Below, in pieces: positions 7,543 to 16,307 of a stretch of DNA of 64,000 bases. The position numbers and the translations under genes were made by a program. Location of the stretch: contig NZ_CANLTL010000010.1 of NCBI RefSeq assembly GCF_947494015.1, positions 100,641 to 164,640 of the forward strand, in the 5' to 3' direction. Positions within the stretch are counted from its first letter, which is position 1. Every line of letters starts with the position of its first letter. A model generated the notes under the pieces. That model had not been told where the DNA came from and made no database searches. It saw nothing but the letters and a program-made list of their open reading frames with translations. This stretch comes from an uncultured Cellulomonas sp. GTDB taxonomy: Bacteria > Actinomycetota > Actinomycetes > Actinomycetales > Cellulomonadaceae.

Positions 7543-8982
7543 CTATCCGATGCGCTCGGCGCGGCCGAGGATGCCTTGTGGACGGAACAGAAGGATGAGG
7601 ATCAGGACCACCAGCGCCCCGGCATACCTCATGTCGGACGGGATGACGAGGTTCGACATCTCGACCAGCAGCCCGATCACCAGCGACCCGACGAGCGCGC
7701 CGAACGCGGTGCCCAGGCCGCCGAGCGTCACCGCCGCGAACATGAGCAGCAGCAGCGTGCCGCCCATGTTCCAGGCGGTCGCGTTCAGGTACAGCCCCAT
7801 CAGCACCCCGCCCAGACCGGCGAGCGCCGCGCCGAACGTCCAGACGATCCGGATGATCCGCTCGACCGAGATGCCGGACGCCGCGGCGAGCGCCGGGTTG
7901 TCCGACACGGCCCGCGTCGCCCGTCCGGTCCGGGTGGCCACCAGGAAGTAGGCGACCCCCGCCAGGACGACGGCGGCGATGATCACCGAGACGAGTGACG
8001 TGCGGGTGATGAACACCCCGCCGAACCGGATGGACTCGGGGGTGGCGGTCACGATGCGCAGCGAGCTCGCGCCGAAGAAGAACTGGTACGTGTACTGCAG
8101 GGCGATGGCGAGGCCGATCGTGACGATGAGCTGCTGGGTCATCCCGACCCGCCGGGAGCGCAGCGGGTGCCACAGGAACTTGTCCTGGAGCCACCCCGAC
8201 GCCCCGGCGACGACGACGGCGAGCGCACCCGCCACGACCAGCGGCAGCCCCAGGGTCTGCACACCCAGGTAGGCCATGATCCCGCCGAGCGTGACCTGCT
8301 CGCCGTGCGCGAAGTTGCTCAACCCGGTCGTGCCGAAGATCAGCGACAGGCCGATGGAGGCCAGCGCCAGCAGGGTGCCGAACACGATCCCGGCCAGCGC
8401 CTGCTGCGCCACGCGCTCCCAGGTCACCCCGCCGCCGCTGGTCGAGCCGGTGGCCGACGTGTCCAGCCCCGGCTCGCCGCCCGCGCCGCCGGTGTCGACC
8501 GACTCGTCGCCGGGATCGGGTGCCGGCGCGTCCGGTCCCTCACCTGCGCCGTCGGCGGGCGGCCCGAGCGGGAACAGCGCACCCGCCGCCGCGCCGAGCC
8601 GCACGGTCACCACCCGCGGGTTGCCGGCGGGGTCGCGCAGCGTCTGGCCGGGCGGGAGCGTGGACTCGTCGAGCGTCACCGTGTAGTCACCGGCCTCGTC
8701 GACGGGCGCCGACCAGCGGCCCTCGGGGCCGGAGGTCACGGTGACCTCGCCGGCGGGTCCCTCGACCGTGACGGCGACACCGACGGCGGGCTCGCCGGCC
8801 GCGGTGCGCAGGGTGCCGTTGACGCACCCGGTCGAGGCGTCGGCCATGCACTCGGCGATCGCGGCCCGGGCCGGCGCCGCGGACCCTGGGAGCGCGCCCA
8901 GGGTGGCGAGTGCGGCGAGCAGCAGCGCGAGCAGCACTGCGCCCGTTCGAGAGGATCGGTCCGTGGTCACGTGTGGACGCAC
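7543..8982 (-). CDS. livH: Branched-chain amino-acid ABC permease with secreted N-terminal domain
   Basis: The 479-residue protein is about 190 residues longer than a standard LivH. Residues 1-40 form a signal peptide ending APARA. Residues 45-135 form a beta-rich carboxypeptidase-regulatory or Cna-B-like domain (TVEGPAGEV, GDYTVTLDES) with Cys45 and Cys53. A Gly/Asp/Pro linker covers 140-185. The permease core starts near 190 and holds GLSLIFGTTGLSNFAHGEQ, the LivH signature. GGAGG six bases before GTG 8982 supports this long start. The extra domain would lie outside the cell beside the substrate-binding lipoprotein; its role is unknown. Confidence 0.9.
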   Translation of the reverse strand: MRPHVTTDRSSRTGAVLLALLLAALATLGALPGSAAPARAAIAECMADASTGCVNGTLRTAAGEPAVGVAVTVEGPAGEVTVTSGPEGRWSAPVDEAGDYTVTLDESTLPPGQTLRDPAGNPRVVTVRLGAAAGALFPLGPPADGAGEGPDAPAPDPGDESVDTGGAGGEPGLDTSATGSTSGGGVTWERVAQQALAGIVFGTLLALASIGLSLIFGTTGLSNFAHGEQVTLGGIMAYLGVQTLGLPLVVAGALAVVVAGASGWLQDKFLWHPLRSRRVGMTQQLIVTIGLAIALQYTYQFFFGASSLRIVTATPESIRFGGVFITRTSLVSVIIAAVVLAGVAYFLVATRTGRATRAVSDNPALAAASGISVERIIRIVWTFGAALAGLGGVLMGLYLNATAWNMGGTLLLLMFAAVTLGGLGTAFGALVGSLVIGLLVEMSNLVIPSDMRYAGALVVLILILLFRPQGILGRAERIG

Positions 8983-9289
8983 CGGGGACCTCCGTCCGGT
9001 CGTGGGGAGCGATCGGTTGACAGGTGTTCGACCTCGGCGGGCGCAGGCGGCGTCCGGCGAGTACGAGGAGGATAGGGGCGGATTGTGTCGGCTACGTCAC
9101 CCGCCGCGCTCGGGCGGGGCCGCGGCGTGCTCGGGTCACCTTCTGGAGTGATTCACTGCTGCCCCGCAGGCCCTAGGCTCGGCACCGTTCGGCGCGCAGA
9201 ACCGTTATGGACTTGTCATCATCGTTGCGTGCGTCGGATGCGCCCGGGGGAGCGCGGCCGTGCTAGCCGATCAACAGGAGGCGGTCCCC
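8983..9289. other. Divergent intergenic region between livH and the GNAT gene
   Basis: No coding sequence is apparent. It carries the ribosome sites of both flanking genes (GGAGG read on minus just before livH; AGGAGG at 9276-9281 on plus). A TAGGCT at 9174-9179 is a possible -10 for the plus gene, with only a weak -35. TTGACA at 9017-9022 has no matching -10 downstream. I see no further structure. Confidence 0.4.
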
Positions 9290-10063
9290 GTGCGTCCAGG
9301 TGTGCAGGTGCGTGAGGCGATGCCCGAGGACCTCGACGGTCTGGTCGGACTCTGCCTGGAGGCCCGCGCGGAGGCTGCCGTCGGTGCGCAGCTGTGCAGC
9401 AACGACGCCGACCGCCTGCGGCACCAGCTCGGCACGCTCCTGGCGACCCCCGGCGGCCACGCGATGGTGGGGCACGTCGACGGCGACCTGGCCGGGCTCC
9501 TGCTGACCCGCGTGGTCGGGCCGAGCCCGTTCACCGAGGACGTCAGCCTCCACGTCGAGGCGCTCTACGTCAGCCGGTCCCGGCGCCGTCGTGGCCTGGG
9601 TCACGCGCTGCTCACGGCCGCTCTCGCCGTGGCCGACGACGCCGGGGCGGACCAGGTCTTCGCGGTGCCGCTGCCCGGCTCCCGCGGCGTGCAGCGGTTC
9701 CTGGCCCGGCTCGGGTTCGCGCCGGCGGCCGCGCACCGGGTGGTCACCACCGAGGTGCTCCAGCGCCGCCTGGCCGCCGACCCGGTCCGCACGGGGTCCC
9801 GCCGCAGCACCGGTCGCGGGCTGGAGGACCTCATCGCCCGCCGCCGTCAGGTCCGGTCCGCGACCAGCGGACCGGTGGACCTGCGCGAGCTGCCCGAGCG
9901 GCTCGCCGCGCGCCAGGTCGGCGCCGACCCGGGCGCGGACCGGGAGCCCGTCGCCACCGCGGTGACCGCCGATCAGTCGCCGCGGCGGTCGTCGATCAGC
10001 ATGCACGTCAAGCGGGCGGTCGCGAGCCGGCGCGAGTCGGAGCCGACGACCACGATTTCGTAG
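9290..10063 (+). CDS. GNAT-family N-acetyltransferase
   Basis: The 257-residue protein is probably an acetyl-CoA-dependent N-acetyltransferase of unknown substrate. The core (about residues 5-160) shows the order of a GNAT fold, with the acetyl-CoA pyrophosphate loop in RSRRRRGLGHALLTAAL and a final strand GVQRFLARLGFAPA. About 90 further residues are Arg-rich and look poorly structured. GTG 9290 was chosen because AGGAGG is at 9276-9281; an upstream ATG-like start at 9260 has no ribosome site. The last 91 bases overlap the 3' end of the opposing thioesterase gene. Confidence 0.75.
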   Translation: MRPGVQVREAMPEDLDGLVGLCLEARAEAAVGAQLCSNDADRLRHQLGTLLATPGGHAMVGHVDGDLAGLLLTRVVGPSPFTEDVSLHVEALYVSRSRRRRGLGHALLTAALAVADDAGADQVFAVPLPGSRGVQRFLARLGFAPAAAHRVVTTEVLQRRLAADPVRTGSRRSTGRGLEDLIARRRQVRSATSGPVDLRELPERLAARQVGADPGADREPVATAVTADQSPRRSSISMHVKRAVASRRESEPTTTIS

Positions 10064-10392
10064 GACGCCGTCGCCCGACCCAGGTGCAGGGCGGTCGCGG
10101 TCCCGGTCACCAACCCGCTGCGGGCGGAGCGGTGATGGGTGGCGCTCACCTCGATGCCGACCGCGGCCCGTCCCGCTCCGGCGTGGGCCACCGCAGCCAG
10201 GGACCCGAGCGTCTCGGCGAGCACGACCGTCGCGCCGCCGTGCAACAGGCCGTACGGTTGGGTGTTGCCCTCCACCGGCATGGTGCCCACCGCCCGCTGC
10301 GGACCCACCTCGAGCAGCTCGATCCCCATCCGGTCGAGGAGCGTGCCGCGGCTGCGCGCGCGGAGGTCGGCCAGGGCGTCCGTGTCGGTCAT
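9973..10392 (-). CDS. PaaI-type hotdog thioesterase
   Basis: This 139-residue single hotdog domain likely hydrolyses an acyl-CoA or aryl-acyl-CoA thioester. Family features are GLLHGGATVVLAETLGS (the HGG loop and following helix), the preceding NTQPYG, and the strand IEVSATHHRSARSGLVTG. Most members act as tetramers on phenylacetyl-, hydroxybenzoyl- or menaquinone-pathway CoA esters; which applies here is not visible. It is divergent from polA with only 19 bases between start codons, and it converges on the GNAT gene with a 91-bp overlap. Confidence 0.8.
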   Translation of the reverse strand: MTDTDALADLRARSRGTLLDRMGIELLEVGPQRAVGTMPVEGNTQPYGLLHGGATVVLAETLGSLAAVAHAGAGRAAVGIEVSATHHRSARSGLVTGTATALHLGRATASYEIVVVGSDSRRLATARLTCMLIDDRRGD

Positions 10393-10398
10393 GGCGGA

Positions 10399-10404
10399 TA
10401 GGTT
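10399..10404 (+). promoter_or_regulatory. -10 box of polA, leaderless arrangement
   Basis: TAGGTT ends seven bases before GTG 10412, implying a transcript starting at the start codon. It lies just upstream of the divergent thioesterase start, so the two promoters must share about 20 bp. Confidence 0.55.
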
Positions 10405-10411
10405 GGCACCC

Positions 10412-13150
10412 GTGAGTGACAACCAGCCAGGCGCCGCGACACCGACCGACGACCAGCCCGCTGTCGACCCCACCGTCCGCCCGCGCCTGCTGCTCGTCGA
10501 CGGCCACTCGATGGCGTTCCGGGCGTTCTTCGCGCTCCCGGTGGACAAGTTCTCCACGGTCAACGGCGAGCCGACGAACGCGGTCTACGGCTTCACCTCG
10601 ATGCTCGCCAACCTGCTCCGCGACGAGGCGCCCACGCACGTCGCCGTCGCGTTCGACGCCGGGCGCTCGACCTTCCGGACCGAGCAGTACGCCGAGTACA
10701 AGGGCACGCGCGACGCGACGCCGGAGCCGTTCCGCGGTCAGGTCGCACTGATCCGCCAGGTGCTCGGTGCGATGCGGATCCCGGTCCTGGAGAAGGCGAA
10801 CGTCGAGGCCGACGACATCCTGGCGACGCTGACCACCCAGGCGTTGGGCGCCGGGATGGACGTCCTGATCAGCTCCGGCGACCGGGACATGTTCCAGCTC
10901 GTCACCGAGCACGTGACCGTCCTGTACCCGGTCCGGGGCGTGAGCGACCTGTGGCGGATGACGCCCGAGGCGGTGACCGAGCGCTACGGGGTCGGCCCCG
11001 AGCGCTACTCCGACCTGGCCGCCCTGGTCGGGGAGTCGAGCGACAACCTGCCCGGCATCCCCGGGGTCGGGCCGAAGACGGCGGCGAAGTGGCTGACGAC
11101 CTACGGCGACCTGGCGGGCGTCGTCGCGCACGTGGACCGGATCACCGGCAAGGCGGGCGCGTCGCTGCGGGACAACCTCGACCAGGTGCTGCTCAACCGC
11201 CGGCTGAACCGTTTGCTGACCGACGTCGAGCTGCCGCTGACCCCCCTGGACCTCACGGTCCAGCCGTGGGACCGCGACGCGATGCTCACGGTGTTCGACG
11301 CCCTCGAGTTCCGGGTGCTGCGCGAGCGGATGTTCGCGATGGTGATGGCCGAGCAGGCTCCGCCCGAGCCCGTCGAGGCCGGTGAGCTGACGCTGGAGAC
11401 CCCCGCCGTCGGCGCGCTCGGCCCGTGGCTGGGGGCGCGCGCCGCGGGCCGCGTCGCCGTCGACGTCCGAGGCAAGGGCACGCCGTCCGGCGGTGACGCG
11501 TGGACCGTCGCGATCGTGGACGACGCCGGGGTCGGGACGGTCGTGGACCTGGCCGAAATCACGCCCGAGGACGAGGCGGCGCTCGGCGCCTGGCTCTCCG
11601 ACCCGCACGTCGAGCTGACCGTCCACGGCGCCAAGTCGGCGTGGCACGCCCTGGCCGCTCGCGGCCTGACGCTGGCCGGGGTGACGTTCGACGTCGAGCT
11701 GGCCGCGTACCTGTGCGAGCCGGACCGGCGCGGCTACGACCTGGCCGAGCTGACGTTCTCCTACCTGCGCCGCGAGCTGACCGCCGACGCCGCCGGGTCG
11801 GGCGACCAGGGGTCGCTCGACCTCGCGCTCGACGGCAGCGACGAGGTCCGGCGGGCCGCGGTGCGGGCCGCGGCCGTGGCGGACCTGACCGAGCTGCTCA
11901 CCGATGAGCTCGACGCGCGCGGCGCCACCCGGCTGCTGGCCGACGTCGAGCTGCCGCTCGTCGACGTGCTCGGCCGGATGGAGCGGACCGGGATCGCGGC
12001 GGACACCGACCACCTCGCCGAGCTCGAGCGGTACTTCGGCGGGATCGTGGCCAGCGAGGCCGCCGACGCCTACGCGGCCATCGGCCGGGAGGTGAACCTC
12101 GGCTCGCCCAAGCAGTTGCAGGAGGTCCTGTTCGACCAGCTCGGCATGCCGAAGACGAAGAAGATCAAGTCCGGCTGGACGACCGACGCCGCCGCGCTGA
12201 CGGACCTGTACGCCCGCACGGAGCACCCCTTCCTCCAGCACCTGCTGGCGCACCGCGACGCCATCCGGCTGCGGCAGACGGTCGAGGGCCTGCTGCGGTC
12301 GGTCGCCGACGACGGGCGGATCCACACCACCTTCATGCAGACGATCGCGGCCACCGGGCGGTTGTCGTCCACCGACCCGAACCTGCAGAACATCCCGATC
12401 CGCACCGAGGACGGTCGCCGGATCCGGCGGGTGTTCGTGGTGGGGTCGGGGTACGAGACGCTGCTGACCGCCGACTACAGCCAGATCGAGATGCGGATCA
12501 TGGCGCACCTGTCCGGGGACGAGGCGCTGATCGAGGCGTTCCGCTCGGGCGAGGACCTGCACCGCTACGTCGGGTCGCGGGTCTTCGGCGTCGCCACCCA
12601 GGACGTCACCAGTGAGATGCGCTCGAAGATCAAGGCGATGTCGTACGGCCTCGCCTACGGGCTGTCCTCCTTCGGGCTGTCCAAGCAGCTCGACATCGCG
12701 GTCGGCGAGGCCGCCGGGCTCATGGAGGACTACTTCTCCCGGTTCGGCGGGGTGCGCGACTACCTGACGGGCGTGGTCGACGAGGCCCGCGCGACCGGGT
12801 ACACGGCGACCATCCTGGGTCGGCGTCGCTACCTGCCGGACCTGACCAGCGACAACCGGCAGCGGCGCGACGTGGCGGAGCGGATGGCGCTCAACGCGCC
12901 CATCCAGGGCAGCGCGGCCGACCTGATCAAGGTCGCGATGCTCGGGGTCGACCGCGAGCTGACCCGTCGGGGACTGCGGTCCCGCCTGCTGCTGCAGGTG
13001 CACGACGAGCTCGTGCTCGAGGTGGCCACGGGGGAGCGCGACGAGGTCGAGGCGCTGGTGCGCGAGCAGATGGGCGCCGCGGCGGACCTCTCCGTGCCGC
13101 TCGACGTGTCGGTGGGCGCCGGGCACAGCTGGCACGAGGCCGGCCACTGA
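10412..13150 (+). CDS. polA: DNA polymerase I
   Basis: This 912-residue enzyme fills gaps and removes RNA primers in replication and repair. The N-terminal 5'-3' exonuclease begins LLLVDGHSMAFRAFFAL and contains DDILATL and SSGDRDMFQL. The middle domain has lost the proofreading carboxylates (VAVDVRGKG instead of a DxE), as in other actinobacterial Pol I. The C-terminal polymerase has motif A DYSQIEMRIMAHLSG, an O-helix region KIKAMSYGLAYGLSSFG and motif C QVHDELVLEV. GTG 10412 fits the TAGGTT box. Upstream in-frame codons are antisense to the thioesterase gene and were excluded. Confidence 0.95.
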   Translation: MSDNQPGAATPTDDQPAVDPTVRPRLLLVDGHSMAFRAFFALPVDKFSTVNGEPTNAVYGFTSMLANLLRDEAPTHVAVAFDAGRSTFRTEQYAEYKGTRDATPEPFRGQVALIRQVLGAMRIPVLEKANVEADDILATLTTQALGAGMDVLISSGDRDMFQLVTEHVTVLYPVRGVSDLWRMTPEAVTERYGVGPERYSDLAALVGESSDNLPGIPGVGPKTAAKWLTTYGDLAGVVAHVDRITGKAGASLRDNLDQVLLNRRLNRLLTDVELPLTPLDLTVQPWDRDAMLTVFDALEFRVLRERMFAMVMAEQAPPEPVEAGELTLETPAVGALGPWLGARAAGRVAVDVRGKGTPSGGDAWTVAIVDDAGVGTVVDLAEITPEDEAALGAWLSDPHVELTVHGAKSAWHALAARGLTLAGVTFDVELAAYLCEPDRRGYDLAELTFSYLRRELTADAAGSGDQGSLDLALDGSDEVRRAAVRAAAVADLTELLTDELDARGATRLLADVELPLVDVLGRMERTGIAADTDHLAELERYFGGIVASEAADAYAAIGREVNLGSPKQLQEVLFDQLGMPKTKKIKSGWTTDAAALTDLYARTEHPFLQHLLAHRDAIRLRQTVEGLLRSVADDGRIHTTFMQTIAATGRLSSTDPNLQNIPIRTEDGRRIRRVFVVGSGYETLLTADYSQIEMRIMAHLSGDEALIEAFRSGEDLHRYVGSRVFGVATQDVTSEMRSKIKAMSYGLAYGLSSFGLSKQLDIAVGEAAGLMEDYFSRFGGVRDYLTGVVDEARATGYTATILGRRRYLPDLTSDNRQRRDVAERMALNAPIQGSAADLIKVAMLGVDRELTRRGLRSRLLLQVHDELVLEVATGERDEVEALVREQMGAAADLSVPLDVSVGAGHSWHEAGH

Positions 13151-13303
13151 CCCACCCGGTCACGGGGGTGGTGTCGGCAGCGGGGTGGTGTCCGCAGCGG
13201 CGGATCCGCCAGCTCGGACGGCGTTTCGCCCGCACGGCGGCCGTGGCGTGCGCCACAGTGTGCGCGGTGGCAACGCGGCCACCTCTGGTGACCCGGAGGC
13301 TTC

Positions 13304-13642
13304 ATGTCCGAGCTGGCGCATCCGCCCGATGCGGAGACCGACTACGAGCGTGTGCAGCGCTCCCCGGAGTTCCAGGCGCTCCGGCGCCGGTTCAGGTCGT
13401 TCGTCTTCCCGATGACGGCCCTGTTCCTCGCCTGGTACCTGCTGTACGTGCTGCTCGCGGCGTACGCGCCGGAGTTCATGGGCACCCGGATCTCCGGGAA
13501 CATCACGATCGGCCTGGTCATCGGCCTCGGGCAGTTCGTGTCGACGTTCGTCATCACGATGGTGTACGCCCGCTGGGCGAACACCCACCAGGACCCCATC
13601 GCGGACGAGCTCCGCCAGCAGATCGAGGGGCGCGACCTGTGA
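13304..13642 (+). CDS. DUF485 membrane protein (acetate permease partner)
   Basis: This 112-residue protein has two predicted membrane helices (about residues 37-59 and 72-94). It carries the DUF485 pattern FPMTALFLAWYLLYVLLAAYAP. Proteins of this family are almost always encoded directly before actP and are thought to assist it; the biochemical role is not established. GGAGG at 13295-13299 precedes the ATG. Its stop overlaps the actP start as GTGA, so the two proteins should be made in similar amounts. Confidence 0.88.
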   Translation: MSELAHPPDAETDYERVQRSPEFQALRRRFRSFVFPMTALFLAWYLLYVLLAAYAPEFMGTRISGNITIGLVIGLGQFVSTFVITMVYARWANTHQDPIADELRQQIEGRDL

Positions 13643-15297
13643 GCCGCAACGGGGGGACGCTCCAGGCGGCCGCCGAGGCGACCGAGGTCGGCAACCCGGC
13701 CGTCAACATCGGGATCTTCGCGGCCTTCGTCGCGGTGACGCTCGTCATCGTCTTCCGGGCGTCGAAGAACAACCGGACCGCGGCCGACTACTACGCCGGT
13801 GGACGGTCCTTCACCGGTCCGCAGAACGGCACGGCGATCGCGGGGGACTACCTGTCGGCCGCGAGCTTCCTCGGGATCGCCGGCGCGATCGCCGTCAACG
13901 GCTACGACGGCTTCATGTACTCGATCGGGTTCCTCGTCGCGTGGCTGGTGGCTCTGCTGCTCGTCGCCGAGCTGCTGCGCAACACCGGCAAGTTCACGAT
14001 GGCCGACGTGCTGTCCTTCCGGCTCAAGCAGCGTCCGGTGCGGATGGCGGCCGCACTGGCGACCCTCGCCGTCGTCTTCTTCTACCTGCTCGCCCAGATG
14101 GCCGGCGCCGGCGGCCTGGTGGCGCTGCTGCTCGGCATCTCCTCGGCGGCCGGGCAGAGCCTGGTGGTGGCGGTCGTCGGGGCGCTGATGATCCTGTACG
14201 TCCTCGTCGGCGGGATGAAGGGCACCACCTGGGTGCAGATCATCAAGGCGGTGCTGCTCATCGCCGGAGCCGCCGTGATGACGGTGTGGGTGCTGGCGAA
14301 GTTCGGGTTCAACCTGTCCGACGTGATGCAGGGCGCCGTCGACCGCTTCGGCGAGGGCGGCGAGGCCCTGATCGAGCCGGGCAAGCAGTACGGGGCGAGC
14401 GCGCTGACCAAGCTCAACTTCCTGTCGCTGGCCCTGGCGCTCGTCCTCGGCACGGCGGGCCTGCCGCACGTGCTCATGCGCTTCTACACGGTGCCCACCG
14501 CCAAGGAGGCGCGCCGCTCGGTGGTCTGGGCCATCTGGCTCATCGGGATCTTCTACCTGTTCACCCTGGTGCTCGGGTACGGCGCCGGAGCGCTGGTCGG
14601 CGCGGACACGATCCTCGCCGCCCCGGGCGGGGTGAACTCGGCAGCTCCGCTGCTGGCGTTCGCCCTCGGCGGGGAGATCCTGCTCGGGATCATCGCGGCC
14701 GTGGCGTTCGCGACGATCCTCGCGGTCGTCGCCGGGCTGACCATCACGGCAGCGGCCTCGTTCGCGCACGACATCTACGCGTCCGTCCTCAAGCACGGGG
14801 AGGTCAACCCCGACGGCGAGGTGCGGGTCGCCCGCATCACGGTCGTGGTCATCGGGATCCTGGCCATCGTGGGCGGGATCTTCGCCCAGGGGCAGAACAT
14901 CGCCTTCCTGGTCGCGCTCGCGTTCGCCGTCGCGGCCAGCGCCAACCTGCCGACGATCCTCTACTCGCTGTTCTGGAAGAAGTTCAACACCACCGGGGCG
15001 CTGTGGAGCATGTACGGCGGGCTGATCTCCTGCATCGTGCTCATCGCGCTGTCGCCGGTGGTGTCCGGCAAGGTCGGCCCCGACGGAGCGAGCCTGTCCA
15101 TGATCAAGGACACCTCGGTCGACTTCTCGGTGTTCCCGCTCGAGAACCCCGGGATCGTCTCGATCCCGCTCGCGTTCCTGCTCGGGTGGATCGGCACGCA
15201 GCTGGGCCGTAGGGACGAGTCGCCGGAGAAGTTCGCCGAGATGGAGGTCCGCTCCTTGACCGGCGCCGGCTCGGAGAAGGCGGTCCTGCACCACTGA
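13639..15297 (+). CDS. actP: Cation/acetate symporter
   Basis: This is a 552-residue sodium:solute symporter (SSS family) with about 13 membrane helices. It likely takes up acetate or other short monocarboxylates with a cation. Typical segments are DYYAGGRSFTGPQNGTAIAGDYLSAASFLG read across two short motifs, GTAGLPHVLMRFYTVP, and an AATILAVVAGL-like helix (FATILAVVAGLTITAAAS). The start GTG overlaps the DUF485 stop. The exact substrate (acetate, pyruvate, propionate) cannot be fixed from sequence. Confidence 0.88.
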   Translation: MSRNGGTLQAAAEATEVGNPAVNIGIFAAFVAVTLVIVFRASKNNRTAADYYAGGRSFTGPQNGTAIAGDYLSAASFLGIAGAIAVNGYDGFMYSIGFLVAWLVALLLVAELLRNTGKFTMADVLSFRLKQRPVRMAAALATLAVVFFYLLAQMAGAGGLVALLLGISSAAGQSLVVAVVGALMILYVLVGGMKGTTWVQIIKAVLLIAGAAVMTVWVLAKFGFNLSDVMQGAVDRFGEGGEALIEPGKQYGASALTKLNFLSLALALVLGTAGLPHVLMRFYTVPTAKEARRSVVWAIWLIGIFYLFTLVLGYGAGALVGADTILAAPGGVNSAAPLLAFALGGEILLGIIAAVAFATILAVVAGLTITAAASFAHDIYASVLKHGEVNPDGEVRVARITVVVIGILAIVGGIFAQGQNIAFLVALAFAVAASANLPTILYSLFWKKFNTTGALWSMYGGLISCIVLIALSPVVSGKVGPDGASLSMIKDTSVDFSVFPLENPGIVSIPLAFLLGWIGTQLGRRDESPEKFAEMEVRSLTGAGSEKAVLHH

Positions 15298-15336
15298 CCC
15301 CGGTCCACCGAGCCCGGTCCGAGCAGCGGCACCCGA

Positions 15337-15374
15337 CGGCGCCCGCGTCCGCCACCCGGCGGGCGCGGGCGCCG
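15337..15374 (+). terminator. Hairpin after actP
   Basis: An 11-bp perfect stem CGGCGCCCGCG / CGCGGGCGCCG has a 16-base loop, lies 40 bases after the actP stop, and precedes the convergent methyltransferase gene. It lacks a U-tract. Confidence 0.6.
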
Positions 15375-15398
15375 CCGCGTCGTGACGGTCCCCGCTGG

Positions 15399-16205
15399 CT
15401 ACGGCAGCCGGGTGCAGAAGATGGCCGTGCCGGGCAGCCGGCTGCCGCGCACCGGACCCCAACCACCCCACGTGCGGGTGTGCCCCGCGGGCCACGGCGG
15501 CTCGACCAGCCGCTCGAGCACGAAGCCGGCCCCGACCACGTCGGCGACGTGGTCACCCACCGTGCGGTGGTACTCGGCGTACACGACGGCGCCCGTGTCG
15601 TCGGTCTCCACGTACGGCCGCCGGTCGAAGTAGGACCGGATCGCGGTCAGGCCGTGCTCGGACGGGTCGTCCGGGAACGCCCACCGGATCGGGTGCGTCA
15701 CGGCGAAGACCCACCGACCGCCCGGCCGCAGGACGCGGGCCACCTCCGCGTGCACGCGGGCCGTGTCTGGCACGAAGGGCAGCGCCCCGAATGCGGTGAA
15801 CACGACGTCGAAGGAGCGGTCGGCGAACGGCAGCGCCCGGGCGTCGGCCTGCACGGCCGGTGCCACCACGCCGGTGCGGGCGTCCAGGGTCCGTCCCGAC
15901 CGGAGCATCCCCGCGGACACGTCGGTCGCCACGGCCCGCACCCCCTGCGAGCGCAGCCACCGCGTGCACTGCCCCGCGCCCGCACCCACCTCCAGCACGT
16001 CGCGCGACGGGACGTCGCCGAGCAGCCGGACATCGGCCTCGCGCAGCCCCTCGGGGCACCACCGGAAGTCCGCCGGCCCGAGGAAGTCGCCGTGCTCGGT
16101 CAGGTACTCCTGGGCGTTCGCGTCCCACCAGCCCCGGCCGGCGCCGCCGCCGACGTCGTCGGGCACGTCGCGGAAGCCGGCCGAACCCAGGCGGTGGTGC
16201 GTCAT
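15399..16205 (-). CDS. Class I SAM-dependent methyltransferase
   Basis: This 268-residue protein has the type-11 methyltransferase core. The SAM-binding motif I is VLEVGAGAGQCTRWL, the acidic residue after strand 2 is in AVATDVSAGML, motif II is SFDVVFTAFGALPFV, and motif III follows in VLRPGGRWVFAVTHP. The N-terminal sequence WWDANAQEYLTEHGDFLG is typical of a well-populated actinobacterial family of unknown substrate. ATG 16205 was preferred over an upstream in-frame start because the family normally begins near MTHHRLG. It is divergent from the peptide ABC operon. Confidence 0.8.
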   Translation of the reverse strand: MTHHRLGSAGFRDVPDDVGGGAGRGWWDANAQEYLTEHGDFLGPADFRWCPEGLREADVRLLGDVPSRDVLEVGAGAGQCTRWLRSQGVRAVATDVSAGMLRSGRTLDARTGVVAPAVQADARALPFADRSFDVVFTAFGALPFVPDTARVHAEVARVLRPGGRWVFAVTHPIRWAFPDDPSEHGLTAIRSYFDRRPYVETDDTGAVVYAEYHRTVGDHVADVVGAGFVLERLVEPPWPAGHTRTWGGWGPVRGSRLPGTAIFCTRLP

Positions 16206-16247
16206 GCGCCCAGTTTGTCGCGTGACGGCCACGTGACCTGAATGGTC

Positions 16248-16253
16248 TAACCT
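16248..16253 (+). promoter_or_regulatory. Candidate -10 of the peptide ABC operon
   Basis: TAACCT lies 54 bases before the GTG of the substrate-binding protein gene and fits TANNNT; no clear -35 is seen. Confidence 0.4.
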
Positions 16254-16307
16254 CGGCTCTCTGCTGCAGGTCAGCGGTCCCAGGCGCGTCTATGGAGGGT
16301 GATCCCT

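Noticed and set aside
9017..9022. TTGACA as a strong -35 promoter element between livH and the GNAT gene.
   Set aside because: No -10 hexamer is present 16-19 bp downstream on the same strand.
10139..10411. Extending polA upstream to 10139.
   Set aside because: This stretch is antisense to the thioesterase gene, and the TAGGTT box plus family start indicate GTG 10412.
9263..13147. A 1,294-codon minus-strand open frame opposite GNAT, the thioesterase region and polA.
   Set aside because: It has no recognisable domain, is rich in Arg/Gly/Val, and mirrors the third-position GC bias of polA on plus.
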